A stretch of DNA of 35,211 bases from Lachnospiraceae bacterium (GTDB taxonomy: Bacteria; Bacillota; Clostridia; Lachnospirales; Lachnospiraceae): positions 1-35,211 of the forward strand of contig JAITGA010000022.1 of the NCBI GenBank assembly GCA_031280955.1, written 5' to 3'. Numbering within the stretch: position 1 is the first letter of the stretch; every line of letters starts with the position of its first letter. The notes under the pieces were generated by a model. That model did not search any database, was not told the DNA's origin, and saw only the letters and a program-made list of their open reading frames with translations. The translations under genes were made by a program, and so were the position numbers. Shown piece by piece: positions 1 to 8,740 of this stretch.

Positions 1-124
1 TGGAGTCTCGTAAAATGACAATATTGCATTAAGCGGGGGGCTTAGTGGTACATAAGTGGGTATGGATTGAAAACATACAAGCAGGGAACGCAAAAAATTA
101 CATTCTGCTGAAACTCAAATGTTT

Positions 125-174
125 CCTTGGTATATATCCTTGGTATATATCCCGGTATATCCCCATGGTATATG
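125..174. repeat. Short tandem repeat, four degenerate 11-13 bp units
   Basis: Two perfect 13-bp copies of CCTTGGTATATAT (125-137 and 138-150) are followed by a shortened copy with the core GGTATAT (151-161) and a diverged copy with ATGGTATATG (162-174). The array lies about 35 bases upstream of the promoter at 209-237. It could be a regulator-binding array or simple slippage. No function can be assigned from sequence alone. The rest of 1-208 shows no gene I can support. Confidence 0.7.
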
Positions 175-208
175 TTTGCAATAAACTAAGGCAAATTGCC
201 GATAGGTA

Positions 209-237
209 TTGCATATAAACAGCATATGTACTATAAT
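209..237 (+). promoter_or_regulatory. Sigma-A type promoter for the exported zinc-ribbon/lipoprotein genes
   Basis: The -35 box TTGCAT (209-214) and a perfect -10 box TATAAT (232-237) are separated by exactly 17 bases. Transcription would start near 244, about 50 bases before the first start codon at 294. Confidence 0.65.
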
Positions 238-293
238 TCGATTATGTTACACATTTTCATAATGACAGACAGTTTGTCGGAAAGGAAAATCTT

Positions 294-512
294 ATGAGAA
301 AAATGAGAAACTTAGCTTTACTGTTAGCAACCGCACTATTTTTAACCCTATCACCTGTCAGCCTATTTATTGCCAGTCATGCAGTAGAAATTGCCGTCGA
401 GGTAGAAAGCGTGCAATATTTGTACTGCTCAAAATGCAGGGGTACAACTCCTCATGTACAATTGATTAATCCTCCAATATGGGTATGCAGAGTATGCAAT
501 GGGCTTCATTAA
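294..512 (+). CDS. Small exported protein with a zinc-ribbon-like CxxC pair
   Basis: This is a 72-residue protein I do not recognise as a named family. Residues 1-30 form a basic start (MRKMR) followed by a hydrophobic stretch ending in ASHA, a plausible signal peptidase I site. The mature part of about 40 residues carries two knuckles, CSKC and CRVC, spaced as in a zinc ribbon. A zinc-binding peptide on the outside of the cell is an inference. The start at 294 is supported by an AAGGA ribosome binding site about seven bases upstream and by the promoter at 209-237. It ends 32 bases before the lipoprotein gene, so the two are probably co-transcribed. Confidence 0.6.
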   Translation: MRKMRNLALLLATALFLTLSPVSLFIASHAVEIAVEVESVQYLYCSKCRGTTPHVQLINPPIWVCRVCNGLH

Positions 513-544
513 GATTCAACCAAATATTTATTATGGATGTGTCA

Positions 545-2806
545 ATGAAAAAACTTTCACATTTTCTCCTACTGCTAATTATCACGATATGCTTTTCTGG
601 CTGTGTCAAGGATACAGCGGATGAATCTATAACGACGAAGTCATTCAAGGAAGATAATGCCTATCTTGCTGAATCGCTTTTAGTTCCCCACAAATTGATT
701 TATGGTGATGTAGTATATAAGGACATTTTGTATTATATTGCTAGTGACAATAGCATGGATGGCTCATTCATTCTTGTCCGTGTCGCTCTTGATGATTCCG
801 ATGTACCTACGCTAACGCAATTGGATATTCCTATCGAAGTAAGCACTAAAGAATTATCTGAGCCAAATATGATGCTTGCCATTGACTTAGAAGGGAATAT
901 AGATATCCTTGTGTATCAATATGATACCAGAGCGTCTTTTGCTGATTTAGCAAGCGTTTATTGGTATAAGTTTAATGAAAACGGACAATTACTAAGGACG
1001 CTCGATTTAAGCGATAAAATAGCTGATGGTTTCTATGGTATCAGTGATTTTCTAGTCGATGAAGGAGGAACTGCTTTTATTGCCAAAGACAATAATATCC
1101 ATGTCATCACCTCGGATGGGGAGTCAGCGTTCACACTTTCCTATGACGGCTATGCCGCTTCCCTTTTTCTAAGCGGTCAAAAGGTCGGTATCTTATACGG
1201 TGGGAAAACGGGTAATGTATATTACACGACAACAATTGACTTAGCCTCTAAGTCGTTTGCTGGATTTGATGAGCTTGACATTAAGGATATCATGCACCGA
1301 AGTGTGAGGTATGATGAAGAAGCGGATATCCTTTCTTTTGCCGCTTATGAAGCTGTTTTTGACTATGACCTTACCCACCACACGATGTCTAGGCGTTTTA
1401 GCTTTGCTGATGTTGGTATCATCACCGACGGTTATATCCGTGCCTTCCCGCTTGACAGTGATCGGGTTTTACTTTTCGATAGACAACCCTTTGACCAAAA
1501 TCCCTATACGCTGATCCGCCCGATGACCCGGGACGAAATATCGGCAGCAGAGGCGAGTAAGCCGGATGAAGTCACCATCATCACGGTGGGGTGGATCGGA
1601 TCAAGGTATGAAGGCAATTTGATAAAAACAATAGCTGCTTATAATATTGCAAACCCTGATAAGCAAATTGAGTTGATTGATTATACCGACGGTGCGGTTC
1701 AAGGTTTAATGAGCCCGACGGAATTTAATACACTTTTTGACATGGCGACGCTTAAACTTGAGCTCGACATTATCCGCAATCAAGGTCCCGATATCGTAAT
1801 TTCCGGCAATGCTCTCTCGTGGAATCGTTATTTTAGGCTAGGCATTTTCGAAGACCTCTATCCCTATCTTGCCGACGACGATACATTCAATTGGGCAGAT
1901 TATTATGAACATCATATAAAGGCTTATGAAGTGGAACACAAGCTCTATGGTATTTCTGTTGCAGAGAGTTATCCCGATACCTTGATTGTCAGGCAAGCAG
2001 ATATCGGAAATAGAACGGAATGGAATTTAGATGAGTTCATCGCCTTTGTTGATAGCTTCGATTCTGTTCAAACAATCCTAAGCGATCCAACCAAGATGGC
2101 AGTTCTTGATTTATGTCTTTATGCAAATGGTGATATTCTTGTTGATTGGAATAACCAAAACGTTAATTTCAATCGTGATTTCGTTACAAAAGTTCTTGAG
2201 TTTGCCAACCGTTTCATTGATGACGATAAATATCATGATAGTATTCCTCTAGATTTATGGGCTGGGAGCGGGGATATAAAGGTTTATCGTGCTTATGACG
2301 GTACAGGGTTTCCGGGCTCATACCATGTATATAGCAGTATCATGGGGGAGCCAATCAGCTTTATCGGTTATCCATCGGAGAACGGAAGCGGTATTATAAT
2401 CCGATCCGACTTTCTTTTATCCCTTACTGCCGGAAGCCAAAACAAGGAGGTGGCATGGCATTTCATAAGCTACTATATTGCAGAAAGTTTAATGAGCAAA
2501 GCAGGATACAGGAAACGAGCTGATGAAGCAATGGAGTCTGAGGGAATCTGGTATCTAGACAGAAGATTTACAGAGCCTTTTTATTGGACTCCTTTCAATG
2601 ATAATAATGATATTATTGATGTCACAAAAACCGCATATTTTGATTTATTAGCACGTGATGTAAAAATCCGTATCTATGACCAGCAACTCGAAACCATCAT
2701 CAAGGAAGAGGCAGGTATATATTTTGGTGGACATAAATCTCTTGATGAGGTGGTCGATGTAATCGAAAATCGGATTACTCTTTATGTTAGTGAGATGAGC
2801 CATTGA
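545..2806 (+). CDS. Lipoprotein with N-terminal propeller-like half and extracellular solute-binding-like half
   Basis: The protein is 753 residues from the chosen start. MKKLSHF, a hydrophobic core and the lipobox FSGC (Cys20) mark a type II signal peptide, so it should be lipidated by Lgt and anchored outside the membrane. The frame stays open upstream to 479, but those residues would precede the signal peptide and overlap the small zinc-ribbon gene, so 545 is preferred; the ribosome binding site is weak (GGATG). Residues of about 40-340 are beta-rich and repetitive, resembling a propeller. From about residue 345 (VTIITVGWIG, then IANPDKQIEL) the sequence reads like a family 1 extracellular solute-binding protein of sugar ABC transporters. 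No permease or ATPase genes lie next to it, so the ligand and any transport partner are unknown. It may be a sensor or scavenging protein instead. Confidence 0.7.
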   Translation: MKKLSHFLLLLIITICFSGCVKDTADESITTKSFKEDNAYLAESLLVPHKLIYGDVVYKDILYYIASDNSMDGSFILVRVALDDSDVPTLTQLDIPIEVSTKELSEPNMMLAIDLEGNIDILVYQYDTRASFADLASVYWYKFNENGQLLRTLDLSDKIADGFYGISDFLVDEGGTAFIAKDNNIHVITSDGESAFTLSYDGYAASLFLSGQKVGILYGGKTGNVYYTTTIDLASKSFAGFDELDIKDIMHRSVRYDEEADILSFAAYEAVFDYDLTHHTMSRRFSFADVGIITDGYIRAFPLDSDRVLLFDRQPFDQNPYTLIRPMTRDEISAAEASKPDEVTIITVGWIGSRYEGNLIKTIAAYNIANPDKQIELIDYTDGAVQGLMSPTEFNTLFDMATLKLELDIIRNQGPDIVISGNALSWNRYFRLGIFEDLYPYLADDDTFNWADYYEHHIKAYEVEHKLYGISVAESYPDTLIVRQADIGNRTEWNLDEFIAFVDSFDSVQTILSDPTKMAVLDLCLYANGDILVDWNNQNVNFNRDFVTKVLEFANRFIDDDKYHDSIPLDLWAGSGDIKVYRAYDGTGFPGSYHVYSSIMGEPISFIGYPSENGSGIIIRSDFLLSLTAGSQNKEVAWHFISYYIAESLMSKAGYRKRADEAMESEGIWYLDRRFTEPFYWTPFNDNNDIIDVTKTAYFDLLARDVKIRIYDQQLETIIKEEAGIYFGGHKSLDEVVDVIENRITLYVSEMSH

Positions 2807-2902
2807 GGAATAAGTACCAATATTATATCAATGTTGTTCAAAATGCAAAGCTAAAGCATATATTTCAATCAGAAACCCAGGCAATACGCCACAAAATCAC
2901 CC

Positions 2903-2931
2903 TTGACAAGCATCATATCCGTGCATATAAT
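2903..2931 (+). promoter_or_regulatory. Consensus sigma-A promoter for rpmF
   Basis: A perfect TTGACA (2903-2908) and a perfect TATAAT (2926-2931) are separated by 17 bases. The predicted start site is near 2938, 35 bases before the rpmF start codon. This is the strongest promoter in the window, as expected for a ribosomal protein gene. Confidence 0.9.
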
Positions 2932-2972
2932 AAGAAAAGTGTCACAAAATGACAAATAAAGGAGGTAGTCCC

Positions 2973-3152
2973 ATGCCTATATGCCCCAAAAATAAGTCAT
3001 CCAAGAGCCGTCGTGACAAACGTCGTGCCAATTGGAAAATGAAGCCGCCAACATTGGTTAGCTGTAATAAGTGTTCATCCTTGATGATGCCGCACCGTGT
3101 TTGCAAAAGTTGCGGTTCGTACAACAAGCGTGAAATCATTAGCGTTGAATAG
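2973..3152 (+). CDS. rpmF: 50S ribosomal protein L32
   Basis: A 59-residue structural protein of the large ribosomal subunit. The N-terminus MPICPKNKSSKSRRDKRRA is the family hallmark (basic, SKSRRDKRRA). The C-terminal half has CNKC and CKSC, the zinc-binding form of L32 with four cysteines. The start at 2973 is chosen because GGAGGT lies six bases upstream and the family begins here; an in-frame ATG at 2949 would add eight unrelated residues. It is preceded by a consensus promoter and followed by plsX, the usual order in Firmicutes and other bacteria. The yceD-like gene often found upstream of rpmF is absent. Confidence 0.95.
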   Translation: MPICPKNKSSKSRRDKRRANWKMKPPTLVSCNKCSSLMMPHRVCKSCGSYNKREIISVE

Positions 3153-3285
3153 GAAAAGCGTTAGCGGGGATGGTTATGTCAGAAAATACGCTCTTGGTAT
3201 TTTTGGCATAACTATTTTTGTGGTTATTTTTACTTACTCCCATCTCGCTTCATCTCAATTTTATCGTAGTCATCTCATGTTTTCA

Positions 3286-3314
3286 TTGCCTTTTGACCAT
3301 GTTTTTGTTATACT
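3286..3314 (+). promoter_or_regulatory. Candidate promoter for plsX with extended -10
   Basis: TTGCCT (3286-3291), a 17-base spacer and TATACT (3309-3314), with TG one base upstream of the -10 (3306-3307), match an extended -10 promoter. It lies in the 194-base gap between rpmF and plsX, about 30 bases before the start codon. I looked for a FapR-type lipid operator in this gap and could not recognise one. Confidence 0.5.
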
Positions 3315-3346
3315 GGGTGAAGTAAAAAATATGAGAGAGGATGTTT

Positions 3347-4354
3347 ATGAAAGAAATTATTGCGGTGGCAGTCGATGCCATGGGTGGGGACAATGCCCCC
3401 GGTGAAGTGGTAAAAGCCGCTGTCTTGGCGGTCAATGAGTGTAAGGAAGTCAAGGTATATTTGACAGGAAAAAGTGATGAAATTGAAAAAGAATTGGCAG
3501 GCTTTACCTATGACAAGGAAAGAATAGTCATTGTTCCTGCGACTGAGGTAATCGAAACTGCCGAAGGACCGGTCATCGCCATTCGCACGAAGAAGAACTC
3601 ATCATTGGTGAAAGCCCTTGAATTGGTCAAAAACAATGAATGTAGTGCAATGGTTTCTGCGGGTTCAACAGGAGCATTACTGGTCGGGGGACAGTTGATT
3701 GTCGGCAGGATAAAAGGGATTAAACGCCCGCCGCTCGCTCCGCTCATCCCTACCGCTACCGGAGTTGCCTTGCTGATTGATTGCGGTGCCAATGTCGATG
3801 CCAGGGCAGAACACCTTTTGCAATTTGCCCGCATGGGTACTATATACATGAAGCATATCGTAGGAATAAAAAATCCTCGTGTTGCTTTAGTGAGTAATGG
3901 CGCTGAAGAGGAAAAAGGCAATGCCTTGACCAAGGAAACCTATCCTTTGCTAAAGGACTGTCAGGATATCAATTTCGTTGGCAACATCGAAGCCCGAGAA
4001 ATCCCGGCAGGAGCTTGCGATGTGATAGTCTGCGAGGCTTTCGTCGGTAATGTGATACTCAAGCTCTATGAGGGGGTGGGGGCAACCCTTATCGGGATGA
4101 TCAAAAAAGGGATGAAGTCTACCCTGCGTTCCCGGATCGGTGGACTTTTGGTCAAACCGGCTTTGAAAACGACCCTCAAATCATTTGACACCGAGGAGTA
4201 TGGTGGCGCACCGCTTTTGGGTCTCAAAGGTTTGGTGGTAAAGGTACATGGTAATGCCAAAGCCGCCGAAATGAAAAATGCAATTTTGCAATGTGTCAAA
4301 TTTACAGAGGAAAAAATCAACGATAAGCTTATAGCTTTACTCGAGAGCCGTTAA
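3347..4354 (+). CDS. plsX: Phosphate acyltransferase PlsX
   Basis: PlsX converts acyl-ACP and phosphate to acyl-phosphate, the acyl donor for PlsY in phosphatidic acid synthesis; it is a peripheral membrane enzyme. The product is 335 residues, the normal length. The signature VDAMGGDNAP sits at residues 9-18. Further family blocks are VSAGSTGALL, LIDCGANVDA and VCEAFVGNV. The start at 3347 is chosen over 3341 because AGAGAGG then sits at proper spacing. Neighbours are rpmF upstream and rnc downstream. In Bacillus fabD, fabG and acpP lie between plsX and rnc, and in many clostridia at least acpP does; here none is present. Confidence 0.95.
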   Translation: MKEIIAVAVDAMGGDNAPGEVVKAAVLAVNECKEVKVYLTGKSDEIEKELAGFTYDKERIVIVPATEVIETAEGPVIAIRTKKNSSLVKALELVKNNECSAMVSAGSTGALLVGGQLIVGRIKGIKRPPLAPLIPTATGVALLIDCGANVDARAEHLLQFARMGTIYMKHIVGIKNPRVALVSNGAEEEKGNALTKETYPLLKDCQDINFVGNIEAREIPAGACDVIVCEAFVGNVILKLYEGVGATLIGMIKKGMKSTLRSRIGGLLVKPALKTTLKSFDTEEYGGAPLLGLKGLVVKVHGNAKAAEMKNAILQCVKFTEEKINDKLIALLESR

Positions 4355-4406
4355 TGGCTTAGTTGTCGGGTAAAAGTAATAATGAGGGGAAATAAACGGA
4401 AAGCCC

Positions 4407-5153
4407 ATGAAAACCACCACCGCTCCCGAGAGCAGACGCAGTGACAGCGTCAATATTCTTGAAGCCAAAATTGGTTATATCTTTAATGATGAGTTGTTGC
4501 TTTTGGAAGCAATCACCCACAGTTCTTATACCAATGAGCAAACCATCTACCATATGCCAAGCTATGAGCGGCTTGAATTTTTGGGTGATGCTATTTTGGG
4601 AGCGGTTATCGCCGAATATCTCTTCAAAATTTATCCGGAAATGGCAGAGGGACAGCTTAGTACTATCCGCTCCCGCTTGGTATGCGAAGCAGCACTAACC
4701 ATAGCGGGGACAGAACTGGGACTCAAACAACACATCTATCTGGGTAGGGGAGAGGAACAAAGCGGTGGCAGAAAGCGAAGGTCACTGGCAGCCGATGTTG
4801 TGGAAGCGATTATTGGTGCTATTTATATTGATGGCGGTTATAGTGCTGCCGAAGAATTTATCCACAAGTTTGTTCTTGCGGATATGGATGAAAAAATCGG
4901 GACGATCGATGCAAAGACACTTTTGCAGGAATATGCAGCCAAAAATGGGATAAAAAAACCCGAATACCGCCTGACAAACGTAAGCGGACCCGACCATGCG
5001 ATGATATTTGTGGTTGAGTTATTTTTCGATGGAGGTAAGCTAAGCAGCGGAAGTGGAAAAAGCAAGAAGAGTGCCGAGCAATCAGCGGCGTATTATGCAT
5101 TACAAGAGCTTGACAACATGAAAGAAAAAACCCATGTACCTAAAGTCAATTGA
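4407..5153 (+). CDS. rnc: Ribonuclease III
   Basis: An endonuclease for double-stranded RNA that processes rRNA precursors and structured mRNAs. The 248-residue product is of normal length. The signature ERLEFLGDA at residues 54-62 supplies acidic metal ligands (E54, E57, D61), and the second acidic pair is in DVVEAIIGA (D130, E133). A double-stranded RNA-binding domain follows at about residues 165-240. It lies 52 bases after plsX, and its 3' end overlaps smc by 20 bases, which suggests translational coupling. The order plsX-rnc-smc-ftsY is typical of Firmicutes. Confidence 0.95.
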   Translation: MKTTTAPESRRSDSVNILEAKIGYIFNDELLLLEAITHSSYTNEQTIYHMPSYERLEFLGDAILGAVIAEYLFKIYPEMAEGQLSTIRSRLVCEAALTIAGTELGLKQHIYLGRGEEQSGGRKRRSLAADVVEAIIGAIYIDGGYSAAEEFIHKFVLADMDEKIGTIDAKTLLQEYAAKNGIKKPEYRLTNVSGPDHAMIFVVELFFDGGKLSSGSGKSKKSAEQSAAYYALQELDNMKEKTHVPKVN

Positions 5154-8100
5154 AATCCAAGGGTTTAAGTCCTTTGCCAACCGAATCAACTTCAAATTCC
5201 ATGATGGAATAACCGCTATCGTCGGGCCGAACGGGTCAGGCAAGAGTAATGTTGCCGATGCCGTCAGATGGGTACTGGGCGAGCAACGCATTAAACAACT
5301 GCGGGGAGCGGCTATGGCTGATGTTATCTTTTCCGGTACAGAAATGCGCAAACCGCTAAGCTATGCCAGCGTGACAATTACCTTTGATAATTCTGACCGC
5401 AAGCTCCACCCCGAGTATGAGGAAGTGACGGTTGCAAGGAGGATATATCGCTCCGGCGAGAGTGAATACTTATTAAATGGCACTCCCTGCCGTCTCAAGG
5501 ATGTAAGTGAGATATTTTATGATACGGGAATCGGACGTGAGGGATATTCACTAATCGGACAGGGGCAAATCGACAAAATCCTGAGCGGGAAACCGGAAGA
5601 CCGCCGTGAGATGTTCGATGAAGCGGCAGGAATCGTGAAGTTCAAACGCCGCCGTAGTGCCGCCCAGAAGAAACTGGATGATGGTGAGATGAACCGTGTT
5701 CGTATCGGTGATATCATCAGCGAATTGGAACGGCAGTCAGAAACCCTATCCACACAAGCGGAAACTGCCAAGATTTATCTGCGCAAAAAAGAAGAACTAA
5801 AAAATCTCGATATCAATATCTTCGTGCGGGAACACAACCGCCTGACGGAGCAGCTAAGCTCAGTCACAGAGAAAACCAAGATTGCCGCCGCTGAGCTTGA
5901 TGAGGTGAGCAAGCTCTATGATGAGCGAAAGAGCGGTTACGAAGAAACGAGTAAGGAACTATTGCTGCTGGAAGAAGCCATCGACAAAGAGCGGGATGCC
6001 TTGACGAGTAGCGGTCTTTTGCGCGGGAAATTGATTGGTGAAATCAATGTCTTAAAGGAACAAATCAATGCTGTCCGCAACAATGAGGAACACCTCCACC
6101 AACGGGACAAAGTGTTACAAGGAGAGATAGAGAAGAAAAAGTTTGATTTGGAAGCAATAAACAGTGAAAAAGAAATGATTGACCGGATTATCTCTGATGG
6201 TGATGAAGCCCGCCGTGAAGCCCGGGAGCATTTGCAAATAATCAAAAACGAAATCAACGAAGATAACGAAAATATCGAAAAAAACAATAACACCATAATC
6301 GAACTGCTCAGTTTGCGAGCAACCACGAAGTCAAAACTTGGTCGTTTCGAGACGATGTTGGAGCAAATTACCACTCGTGATGAGGAACTGAAATCACTAA
6401 TGTCTCGTGCCGTTTCCGATGAAGCGGAACAGGAAGCGAAGATAAGCGAACTCGAGCAGGAGTTTGCCAAACTTCACGGCATGATTACAGATGGTAATGC
6501 CACTCAGTCACAGATTGAAGATGAACTACAGGAAATGAGGGAAAAGCTGGCGCAAAGTGATCGCTTGCTTCGTGATACCCAAGCGCAGTATCATCAGGAA
6601 AAATCACGGTTTGATGCCCTGCTCAACATGGCAGAGCGTTATGAGGGTTACGGTGGGGCAGTAAAGCATGTCATGAGCCGCCGTGAAAATGAAAAGGGAA
6701 TCATCGGTGTTGTCGCTGATATCATCAAAGTAGACAAAAAATATGAAACTGCCATAGAAACGGCTCTGGGAAGCAGTATTCAAAATGTTGTTACCGAGGA
6801 CGAAGATACAGCCAAACGCCTGATTAAATCACTAAAGGAAAACAAAGCCGGTAGGGTAACATTCCTGCCCCTTACTAATCTGGCAAGCAAAAACGATTTT
6901 CCCCATCCGCAGGCCTTAAAGGAAGAGGGAGCAATCGATACAGCGGATCAACTGGTGAAAACCGTTACTGCCCACGCAAAAGTTGCAAGCTCGCTGTTGG
7001 GACGGATTTTGGTAGTCGATAATATTGATAATGCTGCCAAAATCGCTCGCAAAAACAAGCACAGTATCCGCATCGTCACCTTGGATGGTGAGTTGCTCTC
7101 TCCGGGTGGGGCAATGAGCGGCGGCGCATACAAAAGTCCCTCCAGTTTGCTTTCACGTCACCGTGAGAGTGAGGAGCTAAAGGCTTTACTCAAAGAGATT
7201 CAGGAAAAAAGCGATACATTATTGACAGGAATCGACGAAATCAAGGCAAAGCGAAACGGCCTACGGATGCAGCTTGAAGAAATAAAGAGTGAACTTCAAA
7301 CCAAACTCATCACCCAAAATACGGTGCGAATGAATCTGCTGGCGGCTACAGAGAAACGTGATGCCGTAGAACAAGGCAGTACTTCCTTGCAAAATGAAAA
7401 AGATGAATTGGCAGTCAAAATAAAAGAAATCAATCAGGAAAAAGAAGCAAACGCCAAAGAGCTTTTACTTTCCGAGGAAAAAGAACGGCAGATGGAAGCA
7501 GGGATAAGAAAGCTTCAGGATGAACTGGAAACCAAGCGAAAGGAAGAGGAAATAAGGCAAGAGCGAGTCTCGGCACAGGAAATAGAGATTGAAAAACTAA
7601 ACCAAAAACGTGATTTTGAACAACAAAACATAGACCGTATTACAGAAGAAGTCAAGCAAATGGAGGTTGAGTTAGGGGTAGTACATACCGCCACGAGCAA
7701 AAACCGGGAAGATATCAAGCAAAAGCAAGATGATATCGCTTCTCTTGAACTGACAATTTCCGAGTCTGACCATGTGATTGGTGACAACGAGGGGCATTTG
7801 AAAGAAGATATGGCAAGGAGAGATAAACTGGCGGCGAAGCAAAGGAGTTTCATTGGTGAACAGGAGAACCTCGTCGAACGTCTGGGCTCACTGGACAAGG
7901 AAATTTACCGCCTCGACAGCCAGAAAGAACGCCTCGAGGAAGCAGTCGAATTGCAGATAAATTATATGTGGGATGAGTATAGCATTACCTTTTCCACCAT
8001 CGGCGAGGAACAAAGAAAAGCTGAAATTGAGAAAGGCGAAAGTGCGAATGAAGCTTCGACACCACCCACAATTGCGGCGATGAAGCGGCAGATAGCGGCA

Positions 8101-8730
8101 GTAAAAGATGAAATCCGCAAACTCGGCGATGTCAATGTCAATGCGATAGAAGAGTACCGCTGTTTGAGTGAGCGGCATACTTTCCTAAAGATACAGCATG
8201 ATGACTTAGTCGAGGGGGCGCAGTCTTTGATTGCGATTATTAGCGAGCTAGATACAGTAATGCGGCGGCAGTTCAATCAAAAGTTCGCCGAAATCGCCCG
8301 TGAATTTGACCGTGTTTTCAAAGAAATGTTCGGCGGCGGCAAGGGGACATTGGAAATAATGGATAGCGAGGATATACTCGAAGCGGGAATCCGGATTATC
8401 GCCCAACCACCCGGCAAGAAACTTCAGAATATGATGCAACTTTCGGGTGGGGAAAGGGCTCTTACGGCGATAGCCTTGATTTTTGCCATCCAAAATTTGA
8501 AACCCTCGCCATTTTGTCTCTTGGATGAAATCGAATCAGCTCTTGATGAAAACAATGTCGGGCGTTTTTCCCGTTATTTGCAAAGACTTTCAAAGAACAC
8601 CCAGTTCATCGTGATTACCCATCGCCGTCATACTATGGAAAGAGCCGATCGTCTTTATGGGATTACGATGCAGGAAAAAGGGGTCTCGGCACTTGTCAGC
8701 GTGAATCTAGTCGAAAAAGACTTAAAATAG
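5134..8730 (+). CDS. smc: Chromosome segregation protein SMC
   Basis: SMC is the ATPase core of the condensin complex (with ScpA and ScpB) that organises and separates chromosomes. The 1198-residue product is full length. In order it has an N-terminal ATP-binding half with Walker A GPNGSGKS (residues 31-38), a long coiled coil, a hinge at about residues 500-660 beginning YEGYGGAV, a second long coiled coil rich in E, K and Q, and a C-terminal ATPase half with LSGGERALTA (about 1102-1111) and Walker B ending LLDEIESALDE. Its start lies inside the end of rnc. The common DEVDAALD motif reads DEIESALD here, a conservative variant that keeps the catalytic acid. scpA and scpB are not in the window. 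Confidence 0.97.
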   Translation: MYLKSIEIQGFKSFANRINFKFHDGITAIVGPNGSGKSNVADAVRWVLGEQRIKQLRGAAMADVIFSGTEMRKPLSYASVTITFDNSDRKLHPEYEEVTVARRIYRSGESEYLLNGTPCRLKDVSEIFYDTGIGREGYSLIGQGQIDKILSGKPEDRREMFDEAAGIVKFKRRRSAAQKKLDDGEMNRVRIGDIISELERQSETLSTQAETAKIYLRKKEELKNLDINIFVREHNRLTEQLSSVTEKTKIAAAELDEVSKLYDERKSGYEETSKELLLLEEAIDKERDALTSSGLLRGKLIGEINVLKEQINAVRNNEEHLHQRDKVLQGEIEKKKFDLEAINSEKEMIDRIISDGDEARREAREHLQIIKNEINEDNENIEKNNNTIIELLSLRATTKSKLGRFETMLEQITTRDEELKSLMSRAVSDEAEQEAKISELEQEFAKLHGMITDGNATQSQIEDELQEMREKLAQSDRLLRDTQAQYHQEKSRFDALLNMAERYEGYGGAVKHVMSRRENEKGIIGVVADIIKVDKKYETAIETALGSSIQNVVTEDEDTAKRLIKSLKENKAGRVTFLPLTNLASKNDFPHPQALKEEGAIDTADQLVKTVTAHAKVASSLLGRILVVDNIDNAAKIARKNKHSIRIVTLDGELLSPGGAMSGGAYKSPSSLLSRHRESEELKALLKEIQEKSDTLLTGIDEIKAKRNGLRMQLEEIKSELQTKLITQNTVRMNLLAATEKRDAVEQGSTSLQNEKDELAVKIKEINQEKEANAKELLLSEEKERQMEAGIRKLQDELETKRKEEEIRQERVSAQEIEIEKLNQKRDFEQQNIDRITEEVKQMEVELGVVHTATSKNREDIKQKQDDIASLELTISESDHVIGDNEGHLKEDMARRDKLAAKQRSFIGEQENLVERLGSLDKEIYRLDSQKERLEEAVELQINYMWDEYSITFSTIGEEQRKAEIEKGESANEASTPPTIAAMKRQIAAVKDEIRKLGDVNVNAIEEYRCLSERHTFLKIQHDDLVEGAQSLIAIISELDTVMRRQFNQKFAEIAREFDRVFKEMFGGGKGTLEIMDSEDILEAGIRIIAQPPGKKLQNMMQLSGGERALTAIALIFAIQNLKPSPFCLLDEIESALDENNVGRFSRYLQRLSKNTQFIVITHRRHTMERADRLYGITMQEKGVSALVSVNLVEKDLK

Positions 8731-8740
8731 GCAAAAGCAG

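Noticed and set aside
125..174. Possible CRISPR-like or direct repeat array
   Set aside because: The units are adjacent with no unique spacers and are only 11-13 bases long; it is a simple tandem repeat.
3097..3405. Open frame bridging rpmF and plsX on the plus strand
   Set aside because: It overlaps both well-supported genes in another frame, has no ribosome binding site and matches no family pattern; the stretch is better explained as intergenic with the plsX promoter.
5937..6470. Long open frame on the minus strand inside smc
   Set aside because: Its serine-rich product is the mirror of the smc coiled coil and it has no start signals of its own.
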